Assembly (NCBI GenBank): GCA_922989275.2
Contig: OV277856.1
Span: 56,588,858 to 56,652,857 of the forward strand
Origin: Gari tellinella
Lineage: Eukaryota; Mollusca; Bivalvia; Cardiida; Psammobiidae
DNA: 64,000 nt
Direction of reading: 5' to 3'
The notes below the pieces were generated by a model. It saw only the letters and a program-made list of their open reading frames with translations, ran no database searches and had not been told where the DNA came from. Position numbers and translations under genes: made by a program. Shown piece by piece: positions 55,151-64,000 of this stretch; position 1 is the stretch's first letter; every line of letters begins with the position of its first letter.

Positions 55151-55420
55151 AAAGTTTGTAGCCTAGAGTGTACTGGAATGTGACTTCTTCTAGTATAGCT
55201 GAGTACATCAATCGGCACAATGGTCAGGTTAAACCCAGATGTTATATTTGCTAAGAACTTATACGTTATCATATACATTGTGTGTATTTAAAACAAAAAT
55301 CCATACCATTACTTTACTTGTTGGAGTATTGAATTATGAGCCGGTTCATGAGAAAATTGCACAGAATGTAGATCCAAACCAGCCGCTTGACAATTGTATT
55401 ACACAATAGAAGCGACTTTA
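55151..55420. other. Unassigned, possibly more of the retrotransposon
   Basis: A minus-strand stretch reads SYTRRSHIPVHSRLQTLM, which may be further upstream retrotransposon coding, but the similarity is too weak to call. Confidence 0.3.
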
Positions 55421-55645
55421 AGCGTATTGAATTTATTCCTCCGCTGAAGAAAATAGTTCCAGTTTATACCTTCATGGACAATATCCATAGCAAATATTTT
55501 ATATAGCCTTGCGGATGGTTGTTTAAAGCAGGCTGAAAGTAAAGCAGAATGTGCTTTAAGGCACATTCTGCTTTACTTTCAACCTGCTTTAAATGATCAC
55601 CAGTATTCAATGTTATAAATGGGTTATTAGGTAAAGGGTTATCTA
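55420..55645 (-). mobile_element. MITE family D, inverted copy
   Basis: Seen: GAATTTATTCCTCCGCTGAAG at the left, palindrome 55522-55592 (AAAGCAGGCTGAAAGTAAAGC / GCTTTACTTTCAACCTGCTTT around GTGCTTTAAGGCAC) and GGTAAAGGGTTA at the right. 55646-56300 has only a worn hairpin arm near 56180 (CGTCAAACAGTTTTGATC). Confidence 0.7.
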
Positions 55646-56336
55646 AGAATTATTTCAATTGTTTCACATACGATATGTTAAAGCCGCCGAAAACCTAGCA
55701 TGAGAAGTTTCAAGAGTTTTGGAAACATTCTCATTATATTCCTAACCAATGCTGATTAATCATTTCATTGCTGTAAAAAGTTTTGCTGTCGACAAATGCT
55801 TTTACTTTAGAAATGATATATTCATACCAGTTATCGTGCGACAGAACACGGGTAGCCGTTGAGATGCTGGTAACTATATCATTAGGCCTGCTATATTGCA
55901 TGATACTACACCGGTATAAATGTATTACTATTTCGATTCTAAAACTTCAAATTAACTGCAATTTGCACCACCGCAACGGCACTACTTGTGTTGCAAGAAC
56001 TTACGAAGCCATATTACGTCACGTTGAGCTGTTACAGCGCGTGTGTGTTTTATAGAGAATTTAAATATAGCTACGTTCCTTCTTTGTTTATATAGCGTTG
56101 TGCGCGAAGTGTGTTTGAATTCTAAACGATACATTTTAATGCATATTGGCTGTAGGTTGGTATATCACGAGCGTCAAACAGTTTTGATCTTAGTGAGGCA
56201 CTGATTTGTTCGGCATCTGATATGGACAAAACTCAAAGATTGTCAAGACGCAGTCAGTGTTTTAGGCAAAGTATGAAGGATGTCCAAAACCATAACTCTC
56301 TGCACAGCTGAGTAGCGTCACTGACGCTACTAAGTA

Positions 56337-56462
56337 TAGGTTAGACCATGGTTTAGCGAGACTAAACGATATAGTTCGAGGGGGCGAACCTCGAGTACTA
56401 TGTCGTTTAGTCGCGCTCAACCATGGTTTAACCTAGTTAGCACTGGTTTGGGCTCAGGGAAA
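56337..56462. repeat. Family L palindrome, left copy
   Basis: Seen: TAGGTTAGACCATGGTTTAGCG, GACTAAACGATATAGTTCGAG, then the inverse arm ACTATGTCGTTTAGTCGCGC and CAACCATGGTTTAACCTA. The sequence after it, GCACTGGTTTGGGCTC, recurs inverted next to the second L copy, so the two copies plus flanks face each other. Confidence 0.75.
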
Positions 56463-56471
56463 ATAAGAAAT

Positions 56472-56822
56472 GATGCATATATTTAGGTCTAGCGAGATGG
56501 GGGTATATCTTGGTCTGTTATTTTTATTGTGAAAGTCCTGTATATCTTCAGTTTAAATTCTTGATCTGGTGTTTATTTCACTAAACTTTCGATTATTTAT
56601 CGTTAAGCCTAAAGTGCAGGCAAAAGGGTTTTCACGGTCGCAATTGACGTCACAATCACCGCGTAAACATTTTGCCTGCTCTGTAGGTTTAACGATAATT
56701 AATCGAAAGTTAAGTGAAGTAAACACCATATCAAGGATTTAAACTGAAGAAATACAGGAATTTCACAATAACAACAATAGATCTAGATCTACTCCGTCCC
56801 GCTTAACCGAGATATATGCATT
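56472..56822. mobile_element. Family M long palindrome, ~150-bp arms
   Basis: Seen: TGCATATATTTAGGTC at the left and GAGATATATGCA at the right. Inverted arms include CTTCAGTTTAAAT, GGTGTTTA(T/C)TTCACT and AACTTTCGATTA, with a ~40-bp loop containing TTGACGTCACAA. It lies between the two L copies. Confidence 0.75.
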
Positions 56823-57099
56823 GTTTTAGCTGTAGATATAAAAAACCGGGATCTGAATGTCTAGATTGTCTTTAATAAACAGCTGAGCTGAGAGGGGAAC
56901 TGCACTCGCTTGATAACGTCATACTTTATTTTTAAATGTACAGTGAGCCTTAGACTTTAAAGAAAATTGCTAATGAAATGTGTTTACATATAGTGCTTCA
57001 ATAAACTTCACATTGAAATATCCTTTTGTAGAATATTACAAATAAAATGACGTTTTTCGTCTAAAAACAGAAAACAGAAACAAAGGGTCATGTCATTGG

Positions 57100-57232
57100 T
57101 TATTTTCCTCAAACCCAAGCCAGTGATAAATAGGTTAGATCATGGTTGCGCGCGACTAAACGATATAGTTCTCGGGGGCTACGGTCCTTAGAACTATGTC
57201 GTTTGGCTACGCTCAAACATGGTCTAACCTAT
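57100..57232. repeat. Family L palindrome, right copy (inverted)
   Basis: Seen: CAAACCCAAGCCAGTGATAAATAGG, TTAGATCATGGTTGCGCGCGAC, TAAACGATATAGTTCTCGG, then arm ACTATGTCGTTTGGC and CATGGTCTAACCTA. It mirrors 56337-56462. Confidence 0.75.
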
Positions 57233-57239
57233 ACATAGA

Positions 57240-58319
57240 ACGTATTTAAGGGTGCATCAATGTCATAAGCCAATTTTTAAAAGTATTAAACTTTTTTTCT
57301 AACAATGTTTTTTTGGAAGAGCTGTTTATGATGAATGAAAAAATGAAAAAAAAAATATATGGTGGTGTCCTATTTTTTTTTAGCTACAGCGATTTGAAAA
57401 AGGTATGTCAAATTTGGACGTTTTTTTCAAATTTTACCCATTCAGAGTACAAGCTTCAGTAAAATTTATTTCAAAACAAAACAAACATGATAATTTGGGT
57501 TTTCATTATTTATTTCATGTCTATGGTGGTATTTTCACATATAGACAAAGAAGGCACCAGGTTTGAACAATATGGATCCTTGAATATCAAAAATATGCTT
57601 TGTATAGGGCATGATTTTATTCGATTTTTTATTTTATGAATTTTTTTTAAAAAGTTTGAAAATGAAATAGTTCTAGATCTAGTATTAAACTTTTTTTTAT
57701 ATTCTACCAGATGAAAGCCCATACTAAAGCAGTTCAAAATATGAAAAGAAATTGAAAGGTCAGTGTTGAAAATTTTGAGGTATTAAAGTAAAAAGAGTTA
57801 TCTCCCCTTACAAAATTTACAAAAAAGTACCATATCGATGCTATTTAGAGCTTTATAAATTGCACATTTGGTGCCTTTCGTTTCTTAAATTAGTTTTTGT
57901 ATGAAGAAATACTACCATAGATAGGAAATAAATAACACGAAACCAAATTATCATATTTGTTTTCATTTAAAATGGATTTTATTGAAGCGGGCTGTTTGAA
58001 AAGGACAAAATAAGAGGAAGTGGGTGGGGTAAATTTTGCATGGCTGTAGAGCCAACTGTTGTTCACCAAAATGTACACTTTTTCTATTTTTTCATTCATC
58101 TTAAATAGCTCTTCAATACAAAACCATCATAGAGTGTTTTCATATACTTTGAAAATTTCCCAAAGTCATGACATTGATACACCCTTAAAGACAACCAAGT
58201 GGCATAGTTGCAAAAATGTTGAGAGGAAAGTTTTTCAAATAAGAGCACATGTTTGATATTATCGTGCACATGGCATTAAAAATATGATTTGTATAAAAAA
58301 ACATCCTCAAGAATAATAG
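57240..58319. other. AT-rich, no gene seen
   Basis: Contains several homopolymer T and A runs and the phrase AAGAGTTATCTCCCCTTAC, which is close to GAGTTATCTGCCCTT at 10455. Nothing else is supportable. Confidence 0.4.
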
Positions 58320-58701
58320 ATCTAACTGAAATTTTTGTAATAGATTTTGTCCATGGTTTTTACTCCAAATTGGACGGAGTAAATCTTTGTATTAACTTCT
58401 CTACATACAGATCAAAACCTATGAAGAAAGGCCCAACGAGTAAAAATTGGTCCTGTATCTGAGTGGGTTAAAACGATGGGTTAAAACAATGGGTTAAAAC
58501 GTGGGATTATTTAAGAGCATGTCGTATAATTTGCATTCTCCCGATCAAGCTTATGGTTTCTTTGAAGTGTGTTTTGTAAAACATATCCTTTTCCAAAACT
58601 ACTTTTTACGTCATAATATAGGCACCAGACACCAATTTACGAAACAGTTTTAGGCCAAATTTGGTTTTCAGTCTTTTAAGATATATTCAGTAACGTTCGT
58701 G
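58320..58701 (-). other. 3-prime flank of TLR gene 2
   Basis: Homologous with 28615-28980 downstream of gene 1, showing that the gene duplication extended past the coding end. Probably includes the 3-prime UTR; no clear polyadenylation signal found. Confidence 0.5.
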
Positions 58702-58876
58702 TTACTGTCTCTGATTGATTGCGTCACGGAAATTGTTCCAAAACAGCTGTTCGCCTTCATTGTCTGTAGTGTATTCCAGGTACGACTCTGATTGGATATA
58801 TTCAATGAGCTCAATCGGCATGTCCTTCGTTGGAACTGGCTCAAGCATCACTATGACAAGACAACCATGACCATCC
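58702..58876 (-). CDS. TLR gene 2, last exon (end of TIR domain)
   Basis: Minus strand: acceptor TTGATATTACAG, then 175 nt made up of one base completing Arg, 57 codons and TAA (58702-58704). The peptide starts DGHGCLVIVMLEPVPTKD and ends with FWNNFRDAINQRQ. Compared with the gene 1 exon there are five amino-acid changes (R to H near the start, and four in the last seven residues), with the same length and phase. It supplies the last TIR strand, helix and box 3 (FW). It pairs with the exon at 63154 across an intron of about 4.3 kb, again splitting AGG after AG. Confidence 0.92.
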
Positions 58877-59047
58877 CTGTAATATCAATAATGATCACCT
58901 TTGTACTACACGTAATAATAAGTTTAATCCCTTAACTGCCATGGCGTCTTCTTTTTTTTTTTTTTTTTTTTTTAAGAATTAAAACAGGATCGTTGTTGAA
59001 AGTGTTCACACAATCAAAATGTATGGAAGCAGATAGAAATACATTTA

Positions 59048-59235
59048 CATCTCGATATCTCGAACTCGGTTTAAACGAACACACCCGTATTTCAAAGTTA
59101 AAACGTGGCTTAGCCACGTTTTAACTTTGAAATATGGGTATGTTCGACCTAACCGAGTATGGAATAATGCAGTTCATATGTCGAACCATCGGATAGTCCG
59201 AGTTAAGCGAGTTCGAGATATCGAAGTTTTACTGT
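59048..59235. mobile_element. MITE family B copy in TLR gene 2 intron
   Basis: Seen: CTCGATATCTCGAACTCGG at the left and GAGTTCGAGATATCGAAG then ACTGTA at the right; the central palindrome around AAACGTGGCT-TAGCCACGTTT is the same as at 13349. The left tip has lost part of CAGTCGAAC. At the homologous place gene 1 has the family H element. Confidence 0.8.
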
Positions 59236-59615
59236 AGTGTCAATAAGTAGTTTTCCTCTCTTAGCATGTTAAATGTGGAATCATGGTCACATTTTCAAAC
59301 AGTTACACACAACGCAGTGTCTGATCAGCATCAATATGCTTAGCACTCTGGCCCATTTTTGAAAGGAAATTTCAACAAATTCTATTTTTTCGAACAGAAA
59401 ATACGTATTGCAATACAAAAAATACCCAGCATGTAAAGAATTATGATTGGAAATGCGTTAACAGCTTGTGAAAACATCGGGTTACTTTTAGTAGACTATG
59501 ATTCCACCAAACGAACTTAGTTATAAATATTTCAGTAGATCTAGTGGATATTTGGGCGCATATAGTGATTGAACTATATATGAGTCTGTCCGACCGTGCG
59601 CCACTGTAGAGGGTA

Positions 59616-59930
59616 TACAGCGTTCCTCCCTACAACGACCCTCCCAACAACGACTCCCTCTACACAACAACGCTTGTCGCTGTTCCCTAAACAGGACAAT
59701 GTTGTCTAATGATTTTATTGCTTTAAGATCGTCTGCTTAAAATTGTCGTCTGATGTTTTTCTCAAAGTGACATAATGGACATTTTGACAGAAAATAAATT
59801 TATGACGCATGACAAACAGCTTGAACCCAGATCGGACGCTGCTGTTCGTAAATGTAAGCTAATTTCCCTCCCTATAATGACTCCCTCCGAACAACGCACA
59901 CATTTTTTGTGTCAAATTGGGTTTTTCCAT
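59616..59930 (+). mobile_element. MITE family C, right end lost
   Basis: Seen: TACAGCGTTCCTCCCTACAAC, ACGACTCCCTC, GTCGTCTG and CAAACAGCTTGAACCCAGATCGGACG (left half of the hairpin, 59811), then CCTCCCTATAATGACTCCCTCC. It stops without the GGGAGCACTGTA end. Confidence 0.7.
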
Positions 59931-61310
59931 CACCATATCAGGGATACTCTATTTATTGTGTGAGTACATCTTGACATTGAACTTGGCACGTGACATCATG
60001 ATAGAAATAAATTGCCCGGATAATACCTCGTATACAGCACCAGCTAGGGATACCAAATTTGTCGTGTGAGATCATCGTTGAATGGCGAAGTGTACAGAAA
60101 TGTGTTCAGGTAAATTGACATTGACTTTGATCGTTTTTACAGATCAACGCTTGTTCAAAGCATAATTTCTTCATCATATCAGCTAAAGATTCCAACTGTT
60201 GTGTGCTAGTATAGCTTAGTATAGCAGAGTGTGAAATACCGTTTTGAGGTCAGTGCGACCTTGAACTTGACAGTTGATCTCAATTATATAAACAGTCTGT
60301 TTGAGCATTGTGAGCATATTTCCTCTACCACACCAAATTTTGTGTATTAGTACATATTGGGATAACCAAACAATGCATACTTCTTATAAGTAATATGCCC
60401 TTATCTTGACATTTCATTTCTATTAGTAACATCGTTTGTGTAGCTTTTTTATTTATACTCATCAGCTAGGTCTACCAATTACTGTATGTGTGTATATCTT
60501 CGGAGATTTAGTGTCGGGAATCATTTTCAGTGTATAGTTACTTTGACCTTGACCTTTAATCTCAATCAAAGATAAAATATTTCTGCAGCACATTTCCTAA
60601 ATCATAGCAATAAGGGGTGCGCGATTACATCTCTCGAAATTGATGCGTCGCATACCATTATCAGGTCACGGTGTCCTTAGTTTTAACCCAAATTGTAGAA
60701 AAGAATTGGCCCGGAAAATATATCCTATGTTGCATTATAGCTAAGGATACCAAATTATGTGTGAGGGTACAACTCAGGATTACAGACTGTCACATGCAAT
60801 TTGCAGATATGCTGTAACTTTAACCTTGACCTTTGATTTCAATTATTAAAATGCCTGCCAGGAGAATATGCCATGTATATGCCACAGCAGCTAGATATTC
60901 CTATTTCGTGTGTATATCCACTCTGGGGTTTAGTGCCTCGTATCATTTTAAGGTCACTGTGGCCTTGATATTGACCTTCGACTCAATTATGGAAGAAGCT
61001 TGTTAAAAGCATATATTTTGTATTAATATGTGAGTTCATCGTGACATGGTGTAGTGTATAAACGATATTCAGATTATAGTGACCTTGACCATGACCATTG
61101 ACCTCAATTATAAAAACAAAATTGTCCAGCTCATAATTATGGCCTATATTATATTCATCTGCTTGAGAAACAGAATAGTGTGTGCGAGTACATCTTGGCA
61201 CGATAGAGTGGCGCGTACCATGTACGAGTACATTTACATGTCTCTATACAACAACAGAATGCATTTCAGTGTAAAAACCCCGCTTAGGGACATATCTCAC
61301 TTATTGTGAC
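59931..61310 (+). repeat. Degenerate tandem repeats, ~140-bp unit, with GACCTTGACC motifs
   Basis: Seen: roughly eight to nine diverged units of the form CCAAAT..TGTGTGAGTACATC, GT.GCATACCATTTTAAGGTCA, GTGACCTTGACCTTTGA and TCAATTATAAA. Clear motif positions include about 60053, 60342, 60475, 60617, 60750, 60900, 61080 and 61170. Single units of the same family are at 30530-30640 and 41868-41932. No gene. Confidence 0.7.
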
Positions 61311-61468
61311 CCAGTTTGTTTCAGTTGACAATGCACATCGATATCTTCCATTCCAAGTTAAGATACTGTTTTAATATTGTCTGTCAATACCATTTTATGG
61401 ACAGATTTATTGCTGTGTAAACAATGCTAAGGGCCGAGGTACCTAGAGATGATTTATATGGTTGTTCA

Positions 61469-61719
61469 TTTAACCCTTTACCTGATAGCCTATTTCTAGA
61501 ATTGAAAATAGGTTACTACTTAAAGCAGGTTGAAAGTAAAGCAGAATGCGCTTAAGGCGCATTCTGCTTTACTTTCAGCCTGCTTTAAGCTATCCTGTGC
61601 TAGAATATATTGAAAATTTTCCCTATAATATATATTAAATAATTAAATTGGAACTAGTTTCTTCAGCGGATGATTACATCAGATTCGCTAAAAGTCGCTT
61701 CTATGGGGTAAAGGGTTAA
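61469..61719 (+). mobile_element. MITE family D, TTAA-flanked copy
   Basis: Seen: TTAACCCTTTACCTGATAG at the left and CTATGGGGTAAAGGGTTAA at the right. The palindrome 61518-61590 is nearly perfect around GCGCTTAAGGCGC. Its terminal TTAA is also the start of the next D copy. Confidence 0.85.
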
Positions 61720-62154
61720 GCCATTACTCTATAACCTGGTTCTAGTTTTGAAGGCACCTAGGCAGGTGATCATTTAACTCTTCACTGCCATGCATGTTTT
61801 CACAATTATCGTCTGCTTTCAACTCCCAAATTTTGATATTAGGTAATTGGACCTAAGAAATATCGAAATGAGTGTTAAACAATTTGGCTTCTGGTCAGAT
61901 GCGGTGTACGGCGGCGTATAAGCAGGAGCCATACCGTTTGAAAATAACCATTGTAAACGGGGTAAGGCAGTGAAGGGGTTAAAGTAAGTTGAAAGTAAAG
62001 CAGAAAGTATATTCTGCTTTAAGCTTGCATTTTCTAGGATATTGAAAATAATTCTTAAGGTACATATTCATGACTGTATAAAGCGGCCGCATTTTCTTCA
62101 GTGGAGGAACTAATTAGTGGCGTGAAAATGCGCATTTAAGGGATCAAGGGTTGA
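61716..62154 (+). mobile_element. MITE family D with nested family E
   Basis: Seen: TTAAGCCATTACTCTATAACC at the left, sharing TTAA with the previous copy, and AAGGGATCAAGGGTTGATTAA at the right. In the middle sits an E element (61774-61982); after it the D palindrome (61980-62030) is worn. Confidence 0.75.
61774..61982 (+). mobile_element. MITE family E nested in D
   Basis: Seen: TTAACTCTTCACTGCCATG at the left and GGTAAGGCAGTGAAGGGGTTAA at the right. Hairpin core diverged (61876-61942, AACAATTTGGCTTCTGGTCAG...). TTAA-type ends intact. Confidence 0.85.
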
Positions 62155-62222
62155 TTAAATAATTACGATCACTGTGCTAAAGTGTTCTGGTTTTTAACTG
62201 TATATCTTCAATCTAGATATCG

Positions 62223-62472
62223 TACAGTGGATAATCTGTTATTCTTTCCCGTTTAAACGCAAACGTACGCAAACGCAAAGCACTAAAACGTAGAAAAGTA
62301 CAACTTTTGGACAATTCTGATAATTAATGTTTATCTTGGTGGCAAACAGTTTGGAGCCTGATCAGACGCCGGGTTACCCGGCGTCTGATTTGGCTCCAAA
62401 CTGTTTGCACTGCAAATAATAGTTTTAGCGTAAACGCGTTTATTGGGAAAGAATAACAGATTCTCCACTGTA
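62223..62472 (+). mobile_element. MITE family A, full-length copy in TLR gene 2 intron
   Basis: Seen: 250 bp, TA flanks, left end CAGTGGATAATCTGTTATTC (one change), right end standard, hairpin core intact. It is about 34 kb from the nearest other copy, showing that the family is spread and not merely locally clustered. Confidence 0.92.
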
Positions 62473-62519
62473 GTACGATGAAGTTATAATATAAGTAGAG
62501 ATGTCTTATAAATAACCCT

Positions 62520-62771
62520 TTAACCCTTTACCTGATTGCCTATTTCTAGTATTAGAGATAAGCGACCACTTAAAGCAGCCTGAAAGTAAAGCAGAATGCG
62601 CCTTAAGGCACATTCTGCTTAACTTTCAGCCTGCTTTAAGCTTTCATGTGCAAGAATATAGAAAATTTTCCCTTTAATATATATTCATGACTGATTAAAT
62701 TTGAACTATTTTCTTTAGCGGAGGAATTAATCATGTTCGCGAAAAGGCGCTTCTATGGGCGAAAGGGTTAA
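62520..62771 (+). mobile_element. MITE family D, TTAA-flanked copy
   Basis: Seen: TTAACCCTTTACCTGATTGCC at the left and CTATGGGCGAAAGGGTTAA at the right. Palindrome 62568-62641 has arms AAAGCAGCCTGAAAGTAAAGC / GCTTAACTTTCAGCCTGCTTT. Confidence 0.85.
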
Positions 62772-62879
62772 CTATCACCATAACATGAATACCAGTCTAA
62801 CACAGTCGCTACCTGATTATTGTATGCTTATATCTTTCGCCTGTTTCACAGATTTTTGTTTTTGTTTTTTAATTTGATA

Positions 62880-63128
62880 CATTCTTTTACCTAATTTATT
62901 CCTCCACTGATGACAACAATTCCATTTAATACGTTATGAATGATTATGTCTTTATTATTTATATATTATGTCTTTCATCAGAAATAGTTCTATATCCTGG
63001 CAGACAGTAGCTTAAAGCAAGTTGGAAAGTATAGCAGAATGTGCCTTAATTTATAGACGCATTCTACTTTACATACAGTCTGCGGCGTTATGTAGTCACC
63101 TGTCTTTAAAACTAGAAACAGAGTTAAG
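62880..63128 (-). mobile_element. MITE family D, inverted, diverged
   Basis: Seen: AATTTATTCCTCCACTGATG at the left, AAAGCAAGTTGGAAAGTATAGCAG and partner (63009-63085), and GTCTTTAAAACTAGAAACAGAGTTAAGG at the right. It ends about 25 bp from the TLR gene 2 splice donor. Confidence 0.65.
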
Positions 63129-63153
63129 GCATTCAAATGAGATCATGCCTTAC

Positions 63154-64000
63154 CTTGAGTAAATATTTTCCATTCGTGCCATGTTGAGCTCATACAAACA
63201 CCACTTCCTCTTCAGGAAAGCTTTGGTTAGAAGAATCACTGTCTTCCTGCTACTCTGGATGGCGTCAATTATATTGTCTGCTATAGCGTTGCCGGGTAGA
63301 AAGTCTCTCTGATGTATACATAGCGAAGTCCCATCTTTCTCAATATTTGGAATGACTTGATCTTTGACGAATCGTATGTTTTCTTCTGCATAAGAAATGA
63401 AGGCGTCGAATTTGTAGTTTTCCATTGGTTCCTCGCTTGGAACTCTTACATATCCATAAAATCTTTGTTTAGACATGTACATAAAGTATCTTAGCTTCCA
63501 CCTATTTCTGTACACAATGCCACCAATAATAATGGACAGGGAAACTGAAACACCGATAACTGAGATCACTATCCAGACAGTGTATGACTGGCATCTTTTC
63601 TTCAAATCCATAACCTTATTTTCGATATCATGGCTAGATATGTGCTCTCCATCTTCATCGATAAATACATATTCCTCGAAATGAACAAATGATGACCTAT
63701 GGTCAATCATCCAGCTAAGAAACTTTCTTGTCTGACATCCGTATCGTAGGGGATTGTTCCTTAAATCTATTGAAAACGAAGTGCCTCTGCGTTTGGCTGT
63801 TCTCTCAAGGTGGCTTGTAAGTTGGTTGGGTAAAGACTGCAAAGCGTTTGATCTTAAGTTCACATGGGACAGGTTGGACATTGTCTCTACTTCAAGTATC
63901 CATTGGTCTATGTTATTGAAACTGAGATCAAGAGTTCCCAAGTTGTGTAAACCTTCAAATGTTTTCGGGTGAAGAGAATGAATTTTGTTTGCTGATAAGT
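63154..64000 (-). CDS. TLR gene 2, first coding exon, partial at window edge
   Basis: The frame is open to the last base of the window, giving about 282 residues that match residues 537-818 of gene 1. It covers the last leucine-rich repeats (LSANKIHSLHPKTFEGL, LGTLDLSFNNI), the C-terminal cysteine cap (NNPLRYGC), the same transmembrane helix, and TIR boxes 1 and 2 (FDAFISY, RDFLPG). By eye there are about 22 differences in 282 residues, mostly in the ectodomain and only four within the 89 TIR residues. The donor CAAG|GTAAGG ends the exon after the AG of a split Arg codon. The N-terminal part lies beyond the window. Same role as gene 1; both are read leftwards, a tandem pair. Confidence 0.95.

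Larger units (their letters stand above)
58877..63153 (-). other. Intron of TLR gene 2 (phase 2, ~4.3 kb)
   Basis: Donor CAAG|GTAAGGC on the minus strand (63153 downward); acceptor at 58877. It shares segments with the gene 1 intron next to the last exon: AACAGGATC...AATCAAAATGTAT at about 58980 matches 29403, and TCAATAAGTAG...ATTTCAACAAAT at 59240-59380 matches 29725-29840. It contains a truncated E left end (TTAATCCCTTAACTGCC, 58924) followed by a poly-T tract (58952-58974). Confidence 0.85.

Overview
The window is nuclear DNA from an animal, most likely a bivalve mollusc. It is AT-rich, has no operons and no compact gene order, and carries intron-bearing Toll-like receptor (TLR) genes. 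It also carries several interspersed repeat types that I associate with mollusc genomes: GTCC-rich repeats, GACCTTGACC-type repeats and abundant small palindromic transposons. The clade is inferred from gene and repeat content; no species is claimed.

Layout. 1-8876 is a satellite array of a 1398-bp unit, about 6.35 copies, that stops exactly at a terminal-inverted-repeat end. 8877-28600 has no gene I can support. It is packed with miniature inverted-repeat transposons (MITEs), many nested, and includes a tandem segmental duplication (12640-15740). 28981-46157 holds TLR gene 1 on the minus strand: a large exon (43705-46157) and a 175-nt last exon (28981-29155) split by an intron of about 14.5 kb. 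Much of that intron is a compound inverted-repeat element (about 32348-41391) with a broken transposon-associated gene. 46158-58320 is intergenic: MITEs, a dead mariner, two dead non-LTR retrotransposons and nested palindromes. 58702-64000 is TLR gene 2, a close paralogue in the same orientation with the same split; its first exon runs off the right edge.

Genes. Only the two TLRs look like functional host genes. The encoded receptor (875 aa for gene 1) has a signal peptide, leucine-rich repeats, one C-terminal cysteine cap, a transmembrane helix and a cytoplasmic TIR domain. In both genes one phase-2 intron cuts the TIR domain after the conserved block ending NIYS(R). The last exon supplies the remaining TIR segment, including box 3 (FW). 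Simple ORF calling misses this exon because it is short.

Mobile DNA. Letters A-N are labels of mine for MITE families. A, B, C and N have TA targets and CAGT-type ends (Tc1/mariner-like). D and E have TTAA targets and CCC-type ends (piggyBac-like). F, G, H, I, J, K, L and M are less certain. The striking point is that families with unrelated ends (A, C, E, F, G, K) all carry versions of one ~60-70 bp hairpin: CAAACAGTTTGG, then a GATCAGACGCC stem, then CCAAACTGTTTG. Its arms differ between copies but usually stay paired. Gene 2's intron and gene 1's intron share flanking sequence but carry different insertions.
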